32,500 nt of DNA, taken from NCBI GenBank assembly GCA_902564565.1, contig CACFBW010000010.1, forward strand, positions 1-32,500. The letters are read 5' to 3'. Source of the DNA: an uncultured Pelagibacteraceae bacterium (GTDB lineage: Bacteria; Pseudomonadota; Alphaproteobacteria; Pelagibacterales; Pelagibacteraceae). Under the pieces are notes generated by a model. That model did no database searches, was not told where the DNA came from, and worked only from the letters and a program-made list of their open reading frames with translations. A program made the position numbers and the translations under genes. Shown piece by piece: positions 31,649 through 32,500 of this stretch (positions within the stretch are counted from its first letter, which is position 1; each line of letters starts with the position of its first letter).

Positions 31649-32500
31649 TTTTTTATTAAATGCTTTAATATTTTTATTTGATTGATCAAAATTATTTATA
31701 AAATTTTTTAAATATTCGTTAACAACATTATGCCTACCGATTTTTTTTGATTTTTGATAATACTCAGATTCTTCCATTACAAGAGGCCTAGTGAACTGAT
31801 AAAGACCTATGCACAAAGAACTTACATCTATTTGATTAATTTTTTTAGCTTTATATTTTTTTTTTATTAATTTAATTAATTTAATGTTTTGATTGATTAT
31901 ATTCTCTTTATATTTGATGTCAGTAATTTGATTTTTTCCATTAAGTGTCCTTAATTTCTTTTTAATCACAGATTCTTTGATTAATTTACTAAATTTTTTT
32001 TTTATATATATCCTATCGCCACCTATAGAAAAGTAAGAACTTCCTGAGTGACTATATTCCCTAAAATCATTATCAAAATAAAAAATTTTTCCTCCTAACA
32101 ATTTAATATCATGAATAATGTCTCTTGGATGAAAATTATGTTTTTTGGGAACAAAAAAGTCATCCATAACTCTTGAAGATTGATAATGATTAAACTCTCC
32201 TAAAGTAAACAAAATAGCATTTAAATTCCTTATTTCTGAAAGCTGTTTTTTTTCTAATATGAATCGTATTGCATCTACAATAAAATATTTAAATTCACCA
32301 CTTCTATAAAAGCCCATATACATTAACCCGTCCTTCTTTAGAGCATTTATAAATTTTACTAATGCTAAAGCTGGAACATTAATATGTTGATAAATGCCTG
32401 ATAAAAAAATTATGTCATATTTGTCTACACCAATTTTGGCTGTCTCTATATCTGATGAAAATGAAAATACTTTTTTCTTATTTTTTTTGGCCCAATTATT
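31625..32500 (-). CDS. SAM-dependent methyltransferase, N-terminus beyond window
   Basis: The frame is open to the right edge, showing 291 residues. An internal ATG at 32323 is not the real start, because the upstream codons continue a methyltransferase fold. KYDIIFLSGIYQHI, a stretch of hydrophobic residues and KKDGLMYMGFY give the beta-4/beta-5 pattern of class I methyltransferases (fDlI...vL.Hi...p...l-kpgG-l). The SAM-binding glycine loop would lie beyond 32500. The rest (for example FNHYQSSRVMDDFF and GGDRIYIKKKF) is of a type seen in methyltransferases of surface-glycan islands. Its 3' end overlaps neuB by 24 bases on the other strand, so the two units converge. Substrate unknown. Confidence 0.75.
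   Translation of the reverse strand, partial: NNWAKKNKKKVFSFSSDIETAKIGVDKYDIIFLSGIYQHINVPALALVKFINALKKDGLMYMGFYRSGEFKYFIVDAIRFILEKKQLSEIRNLNAILFTLGEFNHYQSSRVMDDFFVPKKHNFHPRDIIHDIKLLGGKIFYFDNDFREYSHSGSSYFSIGGDRIYIKKKFSKLIKESVIKKKLRTLNGKNQITDIKYKENIINQNIKLIKLIKKKYKAKKINQIDVSSLCIGLYQFTRPLVMEESEYYQKSKKIGRHNVVNEYLKNFINNFDQSNKNIKAFNKKLALKGLK

Noticed and set aside
1-32500. CRISPR array, tRNA/rRNA genes, insertion sequences or integrase
   Set aside because: No evenly spaced repeats, cloverleaf-like GC-rich segment, transposase motif or terminal inverted repeats flanking a gene were seen on reading both strands.

Overview
The window is extremely A+T-rich; by eye G+C looks close to one fifth. It is densely coding and full of A and T homopolymers, and TGA is used as a stop (for example 24188-24190). 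Nearly every gene belongs to cell-surface glycan synthesis: glycosyltransferases, nucleotide-sugar enzymes, a polymerase/ligase, an ABC flippase and decorating enzymes. This fits the hypervariable surface-polysaccharide island of a streamlined marine alphaproteobacterium such as SAR11 (Pelagibacterales). That assignment is an inference from composition and gene content, because no rRNA or core marker lies here. I see no tRNA, rRNA, insertion sequence, integrase or CRISPR array. No gene-free stretch exceeds 300 bases; the longest, 5264-5542, holds a gene remnant and a duplicated promoter-like element.

Layout. (1) 1-5263, minus strand: Wzy/WaaL-like O-antigen polymerase/ligase, a polytopic membrane protein, an FkbM methyltransferase, a GT4 glycosyltransferase and an epimerase cut by the left edge. 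(2) 5543-6487, plus: UDP-glucuronate 4-epimerase-like. (3) 6484-17153: a phosphonate module. CTD-PEP mutase fusion, phosphonopyruvate decarboxylase, an AEP-transaminase-like PLP enzyme, a phosphonoacetaldehyde-reductase-like iron alcohol dehydrogenase, two further stand-alone cytidylyltransferases and a CDP-glycerol-glycerophosphotransferase-like protein are interleaved with two GT4 enzymes, a TviB-like UDP-sugar dehydrogenase and a P-loop protein. (4) 17226-22400: APS-kinase-like protein, sulfotransferase, PglK/MsbA-like ABC flippase and an AsnB-type amidotransferase. (5) 22591-27188: GT2, two unrecognised envelope genes and a capsule-type GT-B protein. (6) 27374-31648, plus: nonulosonic (sialic-like) acid module with an aminopeptidase-like DUF4910 protein, a methyltransferase-like protein, a GT2-NeuA fusion broken by two single-base frameshifts, and a short NeuB. 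(7) A methyltransferase cut by the right edge.

How it could work together (inference). PEP is turned into phosphonopyruvate, then phosphonoacetaldehyde, then 2-hydroxyethylphosphonate and/or 2-aminoethylphosphonate. The product is activated as a CMP ester and transferred to a glycan by the glycerophosphotransferase-like protein. The same glycan may carry sulfate, amidated uronic acid and a nonulosonic acid. The ABC flippase would export the lipid-linked unit and the Wzy/WaaL-like protein would polymerise or ligate it. Two decayed 3' gene tails, each homologous to a gene elsewhere in the window, show that the island has been shuffled by cassette replacement.
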